Shown here: positions 26,305 through 35,213 of the stretch, in pieces | Layout: every line of letters starts with the position of its first letter | Position numbering within the stretch: the first letter of the stretch is position 1 | Assembly: GCA_022711435.1 (NCBI GenBank) | Contig: JAKLFB010000014.1 | Span: 1 to 64,000, forward strand | Source: Verrucomicrobiota bacterium | Lineage (GTDB): Bacteria > Verrucomicrobiota > Verrucomicrobiia > Limisphaerales > UBA1319 | Direction: 5' to 3' | DNA: 64,000 nt | Translations under genes and position numbers: made by a program | Notes under the pieces: generated by a model | Told to the model about the DNA's origin: nothing | The model's database searches: none | The model's input: the letters and a program-made list of their open reading frames with translations, nothing else

Positions 26305-27061
26305 TTTTGTCCTCGGCGGGTTCGAGGGAGGCGATGGCCTCCATGATTCGGTTGGCGATCTCCTGGTAAATGGCCTTGAGACGGGCGGGTGAAGCGGCGG
26401 CTGCCTCGGTCCTCAGGCGGCTCAAATCGAGCGGATGCCCGTATTTAACGATCACGCGCCGCGGCCGCGGCAGCCGGCAGCCGCGGCCGAATGCCTCGAA
26501 AGTGCCGAAGATCCGGACGGGGATGACCGGGGCATCGGTCTTGATGACGAGGAGACCGATGCCGGATCGAGCCGGCTGGAGCTGGCCGTCGGGACTTCGG
26601 GTGCCCTCCGGGAAGAGCACGACCGCCTGGCCGGCGCGCAATCGGTCCAGAATGGCTTTCAGGCCCGCTCCGCCGGCCCCGCTGCGGTCCACAGGCACCG
26701 CTTGCCATGATCGAAGAAGCCAGCCCACTCCAGGAAGCCGGAACAGGGTGTCCCGGGCCATGTAGCTGACCGCCCGATGGATCGGGGCCCCGACCAGGGG
26801 TGGATCCAGGAAGCTGGCGTGATTGGCCGCCAGAATCGCCGGCCCCCGATCCGGCACGCGCTCGGGATTGCACTTGCGCCACCGGAAATAGAGGCGAAAC
26901 ACGGCTCGGAACAGGCTCCATCCGATCCAGTAGCTGAGGTTGCCCTGAAAACCAGGGCGCGCGTTCCTGAGCGCGCCGACGGTGTTCAGGGGGCTGGCGG
27001 CTTTGTCTGCGGCCTCCGCTTTCATGCGATGCGGTCTCCCGGCCTGGGATGGGGGATTCAT
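26288..27061 (-). CDS. plsC: 1-acyl-sn-glycerol-3-phosphate acyltransferase
   Basis: The product transfers an acyl chain to lysophosphatidic acid to form phosphatidic acid at the inner membrane. The acyltransferase motifs are in order: LAANHASFLDPPLVG (NHxxxxD), PVDRSG, LFPEGTRSPDGQLQPARSG and APVIPVRIFGT. I start it at ATG 27,061, whose first bases overlap the cmk stop (ATGA), giving 257 residues; an internal ATG at 27,025 would give 245. A hydrophobic segment (SYWIGWSLFRAVFRLYF) precedes the catalytic part. It is the last gene of the tyrA-aroA-cmk-plsC run. A cmk-plsC order is common in bacteria and links CTP and phospholipid supply. Confidence 0.92.
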   Translation of the reverse strand: MNPPSQAGRPHRMKAEAADKAASPLNTVGALRNARPGFQGNLSYWIGWSLFRAVFRLYFRWRKCNPERVPDRGPAILAANHASFLDPPLVGAPIHRAVSYMARDTLFRLPGVGWLLRSWQAVPVDRSGAGGAGLKAILDRLRAGQAVVLFPEGTRSPDGQLQPARSGIGLLVIKTDAPVIPVRIFGTFEAFGRGCRLPRPRRVIVKYGHPLDLSRLRTEAAAASPARLKAIYQEIANRIMEAIASLEPAEDKTRFPG

Positions 27062-27753
27062 GGGGCGGCCGTATCCGCCCCTGGCCGGGCGGGCAGCCGG
27101 GCCCGGATCTCGGCGATGATGCGGCCGCTGGTCTCCTCGGGAGTGAGATTCGAGTTGTTGATGACTCGAGCGCCCAGCGGGATCATCAGCGGCGCCGCAG
27201 CCCGCAGGCTGTCGCGCCGGTCCCGCGCCGCCAGATCCTCCTGGACGCCCTCGGCGGTGCGGCGCCGGGTCCGCTCCTGCAGCGAGGCGTCGAGATAGAA
27301 CTTGTAATCGGTTTCGGGGAACACGTTGGATCCGATATCGCGCCCTTCCATGACCAGGTTGCCGAACTGGAGGCACTCGCGCTGTTTCGTTTTCATCCAG
27401 GCCCGAACCTGGGGGATGGCGGCGACCTTGGGAGTGGCGGCGCTCGTCTCGGCCGTGCGGATTTCCCGGGCGGGATGGTAGCGGTCCACCAGAAGCCGGA
27501 CCTGGCGGTCAACGCATTCGAGGGAGGTTTTCCATTTTCGGCAGCAGCCGATCACCGCCTTGCGATCGTCCAGGTCCACACCCCGCCGCAGGCAGTACCA
27601 CGCCAGCGTCCGGTACATCGCCCCGGTATCCACGTAGACGAATCCCAGGGCGGCAGCCACCAGCCGGGCATTCGTGCTTTTGCCGCTGGCGCTGGTGCCG
27701 TCGATGGCCACCACGATCGGGGTCTCGCCGCGCCTCGGAACCGGATGACTCAT
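27058..27753 (-). CDS. cmk: cytidylate kinase
   Basis: A 231-residue CMP/dCMP kinase. The P-loop GTSASGKST sits at residues ~19-27, followed by the family markers YVDTGAMYRTLAWYCLR, the CMP-binding region MKTKQRECLQFGNLVMEGRD IGSNVFP and the lid-like RTRRRTAEGVQEDLAARDRRD. The enzyme makes CDP for CTP and dCTP synthesis. Its ATG overlaps the aroA stop by ATGA, and its own stop overlaps the plsC ATG in the same way, so translation of all three is coupled. Length and motif spacing are normal for short-type Cmk. Confidence 0.93.
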   Translation of the reverse strand: MSHPVPRRGETPIVVAIDGTSASGKSTNARLVAAALGFVYVDTGAMYRTLAWYCLRRGVDLDDRKAVIGCCRKWKTSLECVDRQVRLLVDRYHPAREIRTAETSAATPKVAAIPQVRAWMKTKQRECLQFGNLVMEGRDIGSNVFPETDYKFYLDASLQERTRRRTAEGVQEDLAARDRRDSLRAAAPLMIPLGARVINNSNLTPEETSGRIIAEIRARLPARPGADTAAP

Positions 27754-29048
27754 AGGCCGCGCTCCTCACCCTTGCATCCCGGCGGGGCCGGCCAGGGCGA
27801 TCCGGAGCCGCCTTCGAGAAAACCGGCGCCCAACCCTGCTGGCGGCAGGGCGGCCAGCTTGGCGAAGAAATTCGGAAATGTCTTTTGCACGCACGCGGGA
27901 TTCTTGATTTTGATGCCGGCGATTTTCAATCCCAGAATCGTGAAGGCCATGGCCATGCGGTGGTCCTGGTAAGTCTCGATCTCCGCCCCATGGAGCAACC
28001 CGGGCTCGACCGTCAAGGTGTCGCCGACCTCGGTGACCCGTGCGCCGCACCGCCCCAGCTCGGCCCGCAAGGCGATGACCCGCTCGCATTCCTGAACCCG
28101 GAGCCGGCCCAGATCCGTAAATCGCACCGGATGCCCCGCCCACGGCGCCAGCACGATCGCCGTCATAATGCTGTCCCCCAGATCCCGGGCGCGCGACACC
28201 TCGGCCGGCAGCGGCCAGAACCGGGGAAAGCGGGCATCCACCTGCCACCCCGAATCCGGCCAGTGCCGCACCTGAATGCGCTCCCACCCGTGGGCTTGAG
28301 GCTCGAGCACCGCGTTGGCGGCCCAGAAATAGCTGCCACTCGATGCGTCGGGCTCGATGCGGAAACGGCCCCCGCACCGGGGAAACCGTGCCGCCATCTG
28401 CCGGGTCATCTCGATATAGGATTGCTCCTCGGAATGGTCCCCTTCGATGCGAACGCTCCAGCCGCCCGCCTCGGCGCAGAGCAGCAGGGCGCTGGCGAAC
28501 TGGGAGCTTTGCGCGACGCTGACCCGGCATGCGCCGGGCCGGGGGCCGCCGCCGTGAACCGCCAGAGGCAGCCGGTCCCCGGCGGCATCGATGCGGTAGC
28601 CGAGATGCCGCAGCGCCGCCAGGAGCCCTGCCTGAGGCCGCTCGTGCATCCGGGGCACGCCCCGCAGCCGGTAAACGCCCTGCCCCAGACAGACCAACGC
28701 CGTCAGGAACCGGGCCGCGGTCCCCGCGTTTCCAACGAACAGATCCCGCGGGTTCTCGGGCGTCCCTCCGGCCGGCACGCGTCCTCCTTGCCCCACCACG
28801 GTGATGGTTCGGTTGGCCGGTTCCGCGGGATCGGATTCGACGGCGACGCGGAACCCGATGGCCTGCAGCGCCTGGGCCATGACGCGGGTGTCCTCGCTCC
28901 ACAACGCGCCCTCGAGGATGGTCTCGCCCTCGGCGAGCGCGGCCAGGACCAGCGCCCGGTTGGTGATGCTTTTGGATCCCGGCACGGTGACTTGCGCCGA
29001 CACCGGCCCCGCCAAGGGGATAATCTCGATCCAGTCAGGCCAGCCCAT
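27750..29048 (-). CDS. aroA: 3-phosphoshikimate 1-carboxyvinyltransferase (EPSP synthase)
   Basis: A 432-residue EPSP synthase, sixth step of the shikimate pathway. The start at ATG 29,048 (MGWPDWIEIIPLAGPVSAQV) gives the expected N-terminus; an upstream open extension belongs to non-coding sequence and the tyrA end. Landmarks are VPGSKSITNRALVLAAL, LFVGNAGTAARFLTAL, MHERPQAGLLAALRHLG, SVAQSSQFASALLLCAE, DHSEEQSYIEMTR and EIETYQDHRMAMAFTILGL, all in family order. The gene follows tyrA by 31 nt and overlaps cmk by 4 nt. The C-terminal ~20 residues are Gly/Pro-rich and extend a little beyond typical members. Confidence 0.94.
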   Translation of the reverse strand: MGWPDWIEIIPLAGPVSAQVTVPGSKSITNRALVLAALAEGETILEGALWSEDTRVMAQALQAIGFRVAVESDPAEPANRTITVVGQGGRVPAGGTPENPRDLFVGNAGTAARFLTALVCLGQGVYRLRGVPRMHERPQAGLLAALRHLGYRIDAAGDRLPLAVHGGGPRPGACRVSVAQSSQFASALLLCAEAGGWSVRIEGDHSEEQSYIEMTRQMAARFPRCGGRFRIEPDASSGSYFWAANAVLEPQAHGWERIQVRHWPDSGWQVDARFPRFWPLPAEVSRARDLGDSIMTAIVLAPWAGHPVRFTDLGRLRVQECERVIALRAELGRCGARVTEVGDTLTVEPGLLHGAEIETYQDHRMAMAFTILGLKIAGIKIKNPACVQKTFPNFFAKLAALPPAGLGAGFLEGGSGSPWPAPPGCKGEERGL

Positions 29049-29079
29049 ATAAAATGATCCGGAGGATCCGGTCGTTCGC

Positions 29080-29958
29080 CTATTCCGGCGATCGCCCCTG
29101 CTCGCACCATTGGTCCCGACGCTGTTTGGCCTCCTCGAAGAAATCGGCGATGGCGCGCGCATCGCCGCTCTCGAGGGCATGGCGGAACTCATCGAGATCC
29201 TCGATGAACACCCCCAGGACGCGCATGAGGTTCTTGCGGTTGGCCAGGGCGATGTCGCGCCACATCTCCGGCGATCCGGATGCGATGCGCGTGGTGTCGC
29301 GAAACCCGCTGGCGCAAAGCAGCGCCTGCTCGGGTGGGTGCAGCGGGCTGAGAACATAGTTGGCCAGCTCCGCCGCGACGATATGCGGCAGGTGGCTCGA
29401 GCGGCCGACCAGCTCGTCATGGTCCTCCGGCGTCAGATGCAGCGTGCGCCCCCCCAAGGCCCGCCAAAATCCGTCCACGCGCTCCAGCGCGTCGGCCGAT
29501 GTCCGCGGCGTCGGGGTCAGCACGCACCAGGCCTGATCAAACAAGTCCGGACGCGCGGCCAGAACGCCGCTTTTCTCCGTGCCCGCCAGCGGGTGGGATC
29601 CCACAAAATGAGCGCCTGCGCTCGAGACGAGCGGCTCGAGATCGTGAACGACGGCCCCTTTGACGCTTCCGACGTCGGTCACGACGGTCCCGGGATCGAG
29701 CCCGGGCCGCATCAGCTCGACCATCTCCCGCATGCGGGCAATGGGCGTGCAGAGGATGACGAGATCGGCGCCCTCGACGGACCGGGCCGGGTGCCGGGTG
29801 GCATGGTCCACGACGCCCAGCCGGGTGCATTCCGACACGCTGGCCATCCGGCGCACCAAGCCATCCACACGGTCGGCCAGCCGCCGCTGCTTGATCGCCA
29901 GACCGAGCGACCCGCCCAGTAAACCCACCCCCGCCAAGGTGATCTTCCGCCAGTGCAT
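29080..29958 (-). CDS. tyrA: prephenate dehydrogenase
   Basis: A 292-residue NAD-dependent prephenate (or arogenate) dehydrogenase for tyrosine synthesis. The dinucleotide motif is LAGVGLLGGSLGLAIKQR at the N-terminus; further markers are LVILCTPIARMREMVE, VVTDVGSVKGAVV, FVGSHPLAGTEKSGVLAA, the catalytic-region HDELVGRSSHLPHIVA and SGFRDTTRIASGSPEMW. It is the first gene of a tyrA-aroA-cmk-plsC run. The gene is divergent from polX, with a 100-bp intergenic region containing a 7-bp GC-rich inverted repeat (29,995-30,017). No ACT domain is attached, so feedback control by tyrosine is not evident. Confidence 0.93.
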   Translation of the reverse strand: MHWRKITLAGVGLLGGSLGLAIKQRRLADRVDGLVRRMASVSECTRLGVVDHATRHPARSVEGADLVILCTPIARMREMVELMRPGLDPGTVVTDVGSVKGAVVHDLEPLVSSAGAHFVGSHPLAGTEKSGVLAARPDLFDQAWCVLTPTPRTSADALERVDGFWRALGGRTLHLTPEDHDELVGRSSHLPHIVAAELANYVLSPLHPPEQALLCASGFRDTTRIASGSPEMWRDIALANRKNLMRVLGVFIEDLDEFRHALESGDARAIADFFEEAKQRRDQWCEQGRSPE

Positions 29959-30059
29959 GCGCGCGATTTAACCCGGGAAACTCCGCCGATGCAAGCCGGC
30001 CGGCGCGCCTGGCCGGCCTTTGGCGTTGCGCTTTTCGGGGCCGACCTCATAGTGGGTCC

Positions 30060-31814
30060 ATGGACAAGGACCAAGTGGCCGAGGTGCTCGAGCACATCGG
30101 AGTCCTCCTCGAGCTCAAAGGGGAGAATCCGTTCAAGTCACGCGCCTATGCCCAGGCGGCCCGGACCCTCAGCGGGCTGACCGAACCGCTGGAGAAAATC
30201 ATTGCCGAAAACCGTCTCGGGACGCTCCCCGGCATCGGCCAGGGGCTCCAGGAGAAGATCACCGAACTGGCCGCCTCGGGGCGGCTGGCCTACTACGAGG
30301 AGCTCCAGGCCTCCATCCCGCCCGGTTTGATCACCCTGCTCGAAATCTCCGGGCTCGGCCCGAAAAAGATCCGGGCCCTGCATGCCCGCCTGGGGATTGC
30401 CGGCGTGGACGAGCTCGAAGCGGCCTGTCGATCCGGCCGCGTGGCGGCCCTCGATGGCTTTGGCGAGAAATCCCAGGGCAAGATCCTCGAAGGCATCGAG
30501 TTCCGACGCCAGTATGCCAGCCGCCATCTGCTCGTCGATGCCCTCGCCGCGGCGGATCCCATCCTCGCCGCCCTGCGATCGCATCCGGACGTCATCCGAT
30601 GCAGCCCGGCCGGCAGCGTCCGGCGCGGCAAGGAGATCATCGGCGACCTCGATTTTCTGGCCTCGTCGAAGAGCCCGGCGGCGGTGATCGACTCGTTCGC
30701 GAGGCTACCGGGAATCGAGCGCGTCATCGCCCGGGGCGAGACCAAGGCCAGCATCATCCTGTATGGCGGCATGCAGGCCGACCTCCGCGTGGTCAGCGAC
30801 CTCGAATACCCCTTTGCCCTCGCCTATTTCACCGGCAGCAAGGAGCACAATATCGTCATGCGCCAGCGCGCCATATCCCGCGGGCTGCGCCTCAACGAAT
30901 ACGGCCTGTTCCGCTCGGTCGAGGAGACCCGGGATCCCGCGCTCCGGGTCGCGTGCCGGACCGAGGAGGACATCTTTGCCCAGCTGGGGCTGGCGTATGT
31001 CCCGCCCGAGCTGCGCGAAGACCAGGGCGAGTTCGCCGCCGCGGAGCAGGGCAAGATCCCGCGGCTGATCGAGTGGACGGACCTGAAAGGCTCGCTGCAC
31101 AACCACTCGAACTGGAGCGATGGGCAAGGGAGCATCGAGGAGATCGCCGCTTACATGCAGGAGCTGGGCTGCGCCTACTGGGCCATCACCGACCATTCGC
31201 GCTCCTCCTTTCAAGCCAGCGGCCTGGATTCCTCGCGCCTGCGCAAGCAGCTCCGCGAGATCGGCCAGGTCAACCAGCGGCTCGCCGACTCGGGCGCGGA
31301 CTTCCGGCTGCTCACCGGCGCCGAGGTGGACATTCTGGGGGACGGCCGCCTCGATTTCCCGGACGATGTGCTGGCCGAACTGGATGTCGTGGTCGCTAGC
31401 CTCCACGCGGGCTTCTCGCAAAACGGGGCCGAGATGACCCGCCGCCTGATCCGGGCCGCCGAGAACCCGTTTGTCCATATCCTCGGCCACCCGACCGGCC
31501 GCCTTCTGCTCGAACGCGAGCCCTACCCCCTCGATGAGACGGCCGTCATCGACGCATGCGCCGCCACCGGCACCTGGATCGAGCTCAACGCGCACCCGTG
31601 CCGGTTCGACCTCGATTGGCGGCTCTGGCCTTATGCGAAAAAACAGGGTGTGCGCTGCGCGATCAACTGCGATGCCCACCGGCTGGAACATGCCGGGTTC
31701 CTTCGGCTCGGCGCCGGGATCGCCCGGAAAGGCTGGCTGACCAGGAATGACGTTGTGAACAGCCTGCCGTGGCCGAAGCTCTCTGCCCTCCTGGCGGCCA
31801 AGCGGGCGCGCTAG
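30060..31814 (+). CDS. polX: DNA polymerase/3'-5' exonuclease PolX
   Basis: A 584-residue family X polymerase with a C-terminal PHP nuclease, used in base-excision repair and gap filling. The N-terminal 8-kDa part carries NPFKSRAYAQAARTLSGL and helix-hairpin-helix loops LPGIGQGLQEKI and ISGLGPKKIRALH. The nucleotidyltransferase core has CSPAGSVRRGKEIIGDLDFL with the catalytic Asp pair, and LRVVSDLEYPFALAYFTGSK EHN. The PHP domain follows with LHNHSNWSDG, WAITDHSRSS, LTGAEVDIL, VASLHAGF, ILGHPTGR, ELNAHP and INCDAHR, so all metal-ligand motifs are present. It stands alone, divergent from tyrA and convergent with the FAH-family gene 13 nt away. Confidence 0.95.
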   Translation: MDKDQVAEVLEHIGVLLELKGENPFKSRAYAQAARTLSGLTEPLEKIIAENRLGTLPGIGQGLQEKITELAASGRLAYYEELQASIPPGLITLLEISGLGPKKIRALHARLGIAGVDELEAACRSGRVAALDGFGEKSQGKILEGIEFRRQYASRHLLVDALAAADPILAALRSHPDVIRCSPAGSVRRGKEIIGDLDFLASSKSPAAVIDSFARLPGIERVIARGETKASIILYGGMQADLRVVSDLEYPFALAYFTGSKEHNIVMRQRAISRGLRLNEYGLFRSVEETRDPALRVACRTEEDIFAQLGLAYVPPELREDQGEFAAAEQGKIPRLIEWTDLKGSLHNHSNWSDGQGSIEEIAAYMQELGCAYWAITDHSRSSFQASGLDSSRLRKQLREIGQVNQRLADSGADFRLLTGAEVDILGDGRLDFPDDVLAELDVVVASLHAGFSQNGAEMTRRLIRAAENPFVHILGHPTGRLLLEREPYPLDETAVIDACAATGTWIELNAHPCRFDLDWRLWPYAKKQGVRCAINCDAHRLEHAGFLRLGAGIARKGWLTRNDVVNSLPWPKLSALLAAKRAR

Positions 31815-31826
31815 CTAGCGGGACGG

Positions 31827-32582
31827 TCACTTGACCGTGTTGACCAGCGGGGCCAGCCCCTGGATCCGGACCTCGATCCGGTCGCTCGATTCGATGGGCC
31901 CCACCCCGCTCGGCGTGCCCGTCAGAATCACGTCTCCAGGCAGCAGGGTCATGTTCGTCGAGATGAAGCTCACCAGCTCGAAGCAGTTGAATATCAGCTG
32001 GCTGGTGTTCGAGTTCTGCCGGAGCTGGCCGTTCTGGAAAAGCTGGATGGTCAGATCGTGCGGATCGATCTTGGTCTCGACGTACGGCCCCAGGGGCGTG
32101 AAGGTGTCGAACGATTTGCATCGCGCCCACTGGCTCTCGGAGTTCTGGATGGTCCGGTCGCTGATGTCCTGGGCGGCCGTGTATCCGAAAATGTAGCGGG
32201 CTGCCGCCGCCGGAGTCACGTTGCGCACACGCCGGCCGATCACGATCGCCATCTCCGCCTCGTAATCGACGCGGTGATGAGGAAACGGGATCTCGATCTT
32301 GGCCCCGTCCGGGATCAGCGACGTCGGCGCCTTCAGCCAGAACAGGGGTTCTTTGGGCAGAGGCATGCCGGACTCGCGCGCGTGATCGGCATAGTTGAGC
32401 CCCACGGCGATCACCTTCGAGGGCGTCAAAGGCACCAGCGTCTTCACTCCCTTCAGCGGCAACGGCTTCTTTTCGAACGAGGGCGAGCCAAACACGTCCC
32501 CCTGCAGACGGAACAGCTCGCCATCCACCACCTTCGCGAAAAAGATGCTGTCACCCTTTTGGAATCGTCCAATTGCAGCCAT
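31827..32582 (-). CDS. fumarylacetoacetate hydrolase family protein
   Basis: A 251-residue FAH-fold enzyme. Conserved elements are IAVGLNYADHARESGMPLPK, PLFWLKAPTSLI, the metal ligand region VDYEAEMAIVIGRRVRNVTP, FGYTAAQDISDRTIQ, GPYVETKIDPHDLTIQLFQN and the terminal LLPGDVILTGTPSGVGPIES. Family members hydrolyse or isomerise beta-diketo acids in aromatic or sugar-acid breakdown (for instance 2-hydroxyhepta-2,4-diene-1,7-dioate isomerase). The exact substrate cannot be told from sequence. No other catabolic genes are adjacent; the neighbouring ABC pair lies 46 nt upstream on the same strand. Confidence 0.9.
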   Translation of the reverse strand: MAAIGRFQKGDSIFFAKVVDGELFRLQGDVFGSPSFEKKPLPLKGVKTLVPLTPSKVIAVGLNYADHARESGMPLPKEPLFWLKAPTSLIPDGAKIEIPFPHHRVDYEAEMAIVIGRRVRNVTPAAAARYIFGYTAAQDISDRTIQNSESQWARCKSFDTFTPLGPYVETKIDPHDLTIQLFQNGQLRQNSNTSQLIFNCFELVSFISTNMTLLPGDVILTGTPSGVGPIESSDRIEVRIQGLAPLVNTVK

Positions 32583-32628
32583 ACGGATGCAGCATGCTAC
32601 CCCAAAAACAACCCCCGAGGCAAGCGAT

Positions 32629-33822
32629 TTATCCGCCTTCGCCCAAACGGATCACCTGCCGCCGGATCCAGGCCCCCGGGCCCGCCACCAAGCCAAAGCT
32701 CGCCAGCGCCATGAGCGCCAGCGTCGGCCACAGGGCGATCGGCTCAACGGCATAGCCCGCCCGCTCGAGGTTTTCCGCCGCCAGCCGCGCCAGCCAATGC
32801 AGAGGCAGCAGGGCGCTCAGGTTGACGGCCAGCAGCAGGGCGCCCAGCAGCCCCACATAATGCCACGCCAGCCACGACGGATGATAGCCCAGGAGAATCA
32901 GCCGCCGGAGCCGGTCGGTGTTTCGGATCACCAGCAGCTCGATGCTCAGCCCAAGTATCCAGAGCGCCAGCCCCAGCACGACAAGCCCGAATCCGCCCAC
33001 CACGGTCAGCAGCAGCCGCATCATCCAGGCCCGCCGGCCTGCCCGAAGCTGCTCGGCGTTGCATTGGTAGCTCCGGGCGGCCAGAAATGCGGCCAGGGCC
33101 GGATCCGAAGGCCGGTCTGTCTGCAGGATCACTCTCGATGGCCGGCTGGCTCCCGGCCCGAACTTGCCGTTCGCCCACTCGAGGAACGACCACGGGACCA
33201 GGATGGTCGGAAGCCGCTGCGAGAAGCCCGCGATCCGCCCGGTCATCTGGGCCTCCTGTCCCTGGCCCTCGAGCCGGAGCTCGAAGCGGACCAGCCGGAT
33301 GAGCGACTCGCTGATGGTCGGCAGGTTCCGGCTCGCCGCGTAGCCGAAGTTGTACAGCGCCAGATAATCCCGCGGCACGACGATCGGCACCTCGGTCATC
33401 CCCGGCGCCCACCGCCACTGCGCCGGCTCGAAATCGAGGTACTCGTCCGGCACAGCCTCGAGAAACAGATCCGACTCCAGCCCCGGCACCAGGCTCTCAT
33501 CGCCCGTGGATGCCCGCACGGCGAACCGGCCGGCCTGGAACGGCGCCAGCGACCGCACGAACGGCTGCCTCCGCAGCTCGTCCAGCTCGGCCTCGGTGAA
33601 TCCGGCCGTGTCCGCCTTCAGCAACCCCGCCAGGCCGACCGGCTTGTTCACGATGAGGTACTCGGGCGCCAGAAGATCGCGCTGCTCCCGCAGTGTCTGG
33701 CGGGCGATCCGGGCCAGGTGCACCCCGCCGAAGAGCAGCCACCAGCCGAGCATTACGCCCCCCGCCATCCCCCCAAGCCGGACCCACCCCAATCCCTGGT
33801 ACATCAGTCGCAAGCGCCACAT
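32629..33822 (-). CDS. MacB/FtsX-type ABC transporter permease
   Basis: A 397-residue protein with the FtsX/MacB topology: one N-terminal membrane helix (VRLGGMAGGVMLGWWLLFGG), a ~220-residue extracytoplasmic domain, and three C-terminal helices (LLLTVVGGFGLVVLGLALWI; YVGLLGALLLAVNLSALLPL; LWPTLALMALASFGLVAG). The conserved cytoplasmic loop between the second and third helices (ELLVIRNTDRLRRLILLGYH) matches the ATPase-coupling region. The ATPase gene ends 1 nt upstream, so the two form a transporter. Such systems export lipoproteins or peptides or regulate cell-wall hydrolases; which applies here is unknown. Confidence 0.75.
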   Translation of the reverse strand: MWRLRLMYQGLGWVRLGGMAGGVMLGWWLLFGGVHLARIARQTLREQRDLLAPEYLIVNKPVGLAGLLKADTAGFTEAELDELRRQPFVRSLAPFQAGRFAVRASTGDESLVPGLESDLFLEAVPDEYLDFEPAQWRWAPGMTEVPIVVPRDYLALYNFGYAASRNLPTISESLIRLVRFELRLEGQGQEAQMTGRIAGFSQRLPTILVPWSFLEWANGKFGPGASRPSRVILQTDRPSDPALAAFLAARSYQCNAEQLRAGRRAWMMRLLLTVVGGFGLVVLGLALWILGLSIELLVIRNTDRLRRLILLGYHPSWLAWHYVGLLGALLLAVNLSALLPLHWLARLAAENLERAGYAVEPIALWPTLALMALASFGLVAGPGAWIRRQVIRLGEGG

Positions 33823-33823
33823 A

Positions 33824-34462
33824 TTATAGGTCCATGACCCGCTCGCCCGCCAATCCCCGGTCGCCCGCCAGGCTCGTCAATACCCACCCCGCCCCGCCGG
33901 CAGCGCACTCGGCCTCGACCAGGTCGATCGCGCGCCGCGTGTTGTCCTCGTCCAGATGGCTGAAGGGCTCGTCCAGGAGCAGCATCTCGAACGGCTGGCA
34001 GAGGGCCCGGATCAGCGCCACCCTCTGCCTTTGGCCCAGCGACAGTGTGCCCGCAGGCCGGCGCTGCAGTCCGCCCACGCCCAGCCGCTCGAACCATCCC
34101 TCCACGGCCTGCCGAGCCCGATGCCGCGTGAGCCGATTCTTGAGCTCGACATTCTCCCAGGCCGTCAGGTCGTCGAACAGCTGGAGATCTTGCGGCACCA
34201 GGCCCAGCCGCCGGCGGCGCAGTAGCGCCCACTCCGTGATCCCCAGCTCCCGCAGGTCGCGCCCATCGAGACGGATCCGGCCCGCGTAATCCGACCGCAG
34301 CCCGTAGAGGATCGAGATGAGGGTGGTCTTGCCGGCCCCGCTGGGCGCCCGGACCACGGTGCGCGAGCCGGCCGGAAAGACGATGGCGTGCCCCCACACC
34401 TGGGAATGGGCCGTCTGGCCGCGCAGCGGCGCCGGCTCGACCCGGTCGAATGCAAGCTCCAT
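33824..34462 (-). CDS. ABC transporter ATP-binding protein, divergent
   Basis: I start the gene at ATG 34,462 (MELAFDRVEPAPLRG), giving 212 residues; upstream codons open in frame lie over the pyrE promoter region and look non-coding. Walker A is VRAPSGAGKTTLISIL, the Q-loop LVPQDLQLFDDL, the signature LSLGQRQRVALIRAL and Walker B MLLLDEPFSHLDE. Odd: where the switch histidine should stand (normally VSHD) the protein reads VLTSLAGDRGLAGERVMDL and ends, so the H-loop His is not visible. It is paired with the MacB/FtsX-like permease 1 nt downstream. The protein resembles LolD-type ATPases. Loss of the His may mean regulatory rather than fast catalytic use. Confidence 0.8.
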   Translation of the reverse strand: MELAFDRVEPAPLRGQTAHSQVWGHAIVFPAGSRTVVRAPSGAGKTTLISILYGLRSDYAGRIRLDGRDLRELGITEWALLRRRRLGLVPQDLQLFDDLTAWENVELKNRLTRHRARQAVEGWFERLGVGGLQRRPAGTLSLGQRQRVALIRALCQPFEMLLLDEPFSHLDEDNTRRAIDLVEAECAAGGAGWVLTSLAGDRGLAGERVMDL

Positions 34463-34586
34463 ACCCGCTATTTGTATCCGCTGCCGCCGGGCCCGGCAAT
34501 GCCCGGTCTCATTCCCCCGGCCGCGGACAGGCTCGACGCCCGCGAATCCAACTTGCGGATTGACGGCGATCTGGTTGGATACGCTC

Positions 34587-35153
34587 ATGACCAGCGCGGA
34601 AGCGACACGCATTTTCGAGGAGACAGGCGCCCTTCTCCAGGGGCATTTCATCTTGCGGAGCGGACGCCACAGCCGCCTTTATTTTCAGTGCGCCTTGGCG
34701 CTGCAGGACATGCCGACGGTCGAGCGGCTGGGGAAGGCCCTGGCCGACCAGGTCCGGCACCTGGGCGCCGCCACCGTGGTGTCGCCCGCGATGGGCGGGC
34801 TGGTGATCGGGCAGGAGGTGGCGCGCCAGCTGGGCAAGCGCTTCATTTTCGTCGAGAAAGAAGAGGGCCGGCTGGCCTTGCGCCGCGGTTTCCGGATCGC
34901 TCCCGGCGAGCGGATCCTGGTCGTCGAAGATGTGGTCACCCAGGGGGGGCGGGTTCGCGAGACGATCGACATCGTCCGCCAGCATCAGGGCGATCTGGCA
35001 GGCATTGCCATGCTGGTCAATCGATCCCAAAGCCCGATCGATTTCGGCGCGCCGGCGTTCCAGTTGATCGCGCTCCCCGTCGAGACCTTCGATCCCGACT
35101 CTCTCCCGGCCGATCTTGCGGCCGTGCCGGCCGTCAAGCCCGGCAGCAAGTGA
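34587..35153 (+). CDS. pyrE: orotate phosphoribosyltransferase
   Basis: A 188-residue OPRTase that converts orotate and PRPP to OMP in pyrimidine synthesis. The start at ATG 34,587 gives MTSAEATRIFEETGALLQGH. Markers are FILRSGRHSRLYFQCALAL, VVSPAMGGLVIGQEVARQLG, FIFVEKEEGRLALRRGF and the PRPP loop ERILVVEDVVTQGGRVRETI. The short size is typical of bacterial PyrE. The gene is alone on the plus strand between the ABC ATPase (divergent) and the glycosyltransferase (convergent). The longer open frame upstream overlaps the ABC gene and is not coding. Confidence 0.95.
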   Translation: MTSAEATRIFEETGALLQGHFILRSGRHSRLYFQCALALQDMPTVERLGKALADQVRHLGAATVVSPAMGGLVIGQEVARQLGKRFIFVEKEEGRLALRRGFRIAPGERILVVEDVVTQGGRVRETIDIVRQHQGDLAGIAMLVNRSQSPIDFGAPAFQLIALPVETFDPDSLPADLAAVPAVKPGSK

Positions 35154-35213
35154 CGCCTGGCCGGGATTGGCGGCGAGCCACGATCCCGGGATCGATCGCT
35201 GGGGTCGTGTGCG

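Noticed and set aside
27750..29420. A longer aroA of 556 codons
   Set aside because: The extra N-terminus overlaps the 3' part of tyrA in another frame; the internal ATG at 29,048 gives the conserved EPSP-synthase N-terminus.
34317..34586. Upstream extension of pyrE
   Set aside because: It overlaps the divergent ABC ATPase gene and lacks family similarity; ATG 34,587 gives the normal PyrE start.
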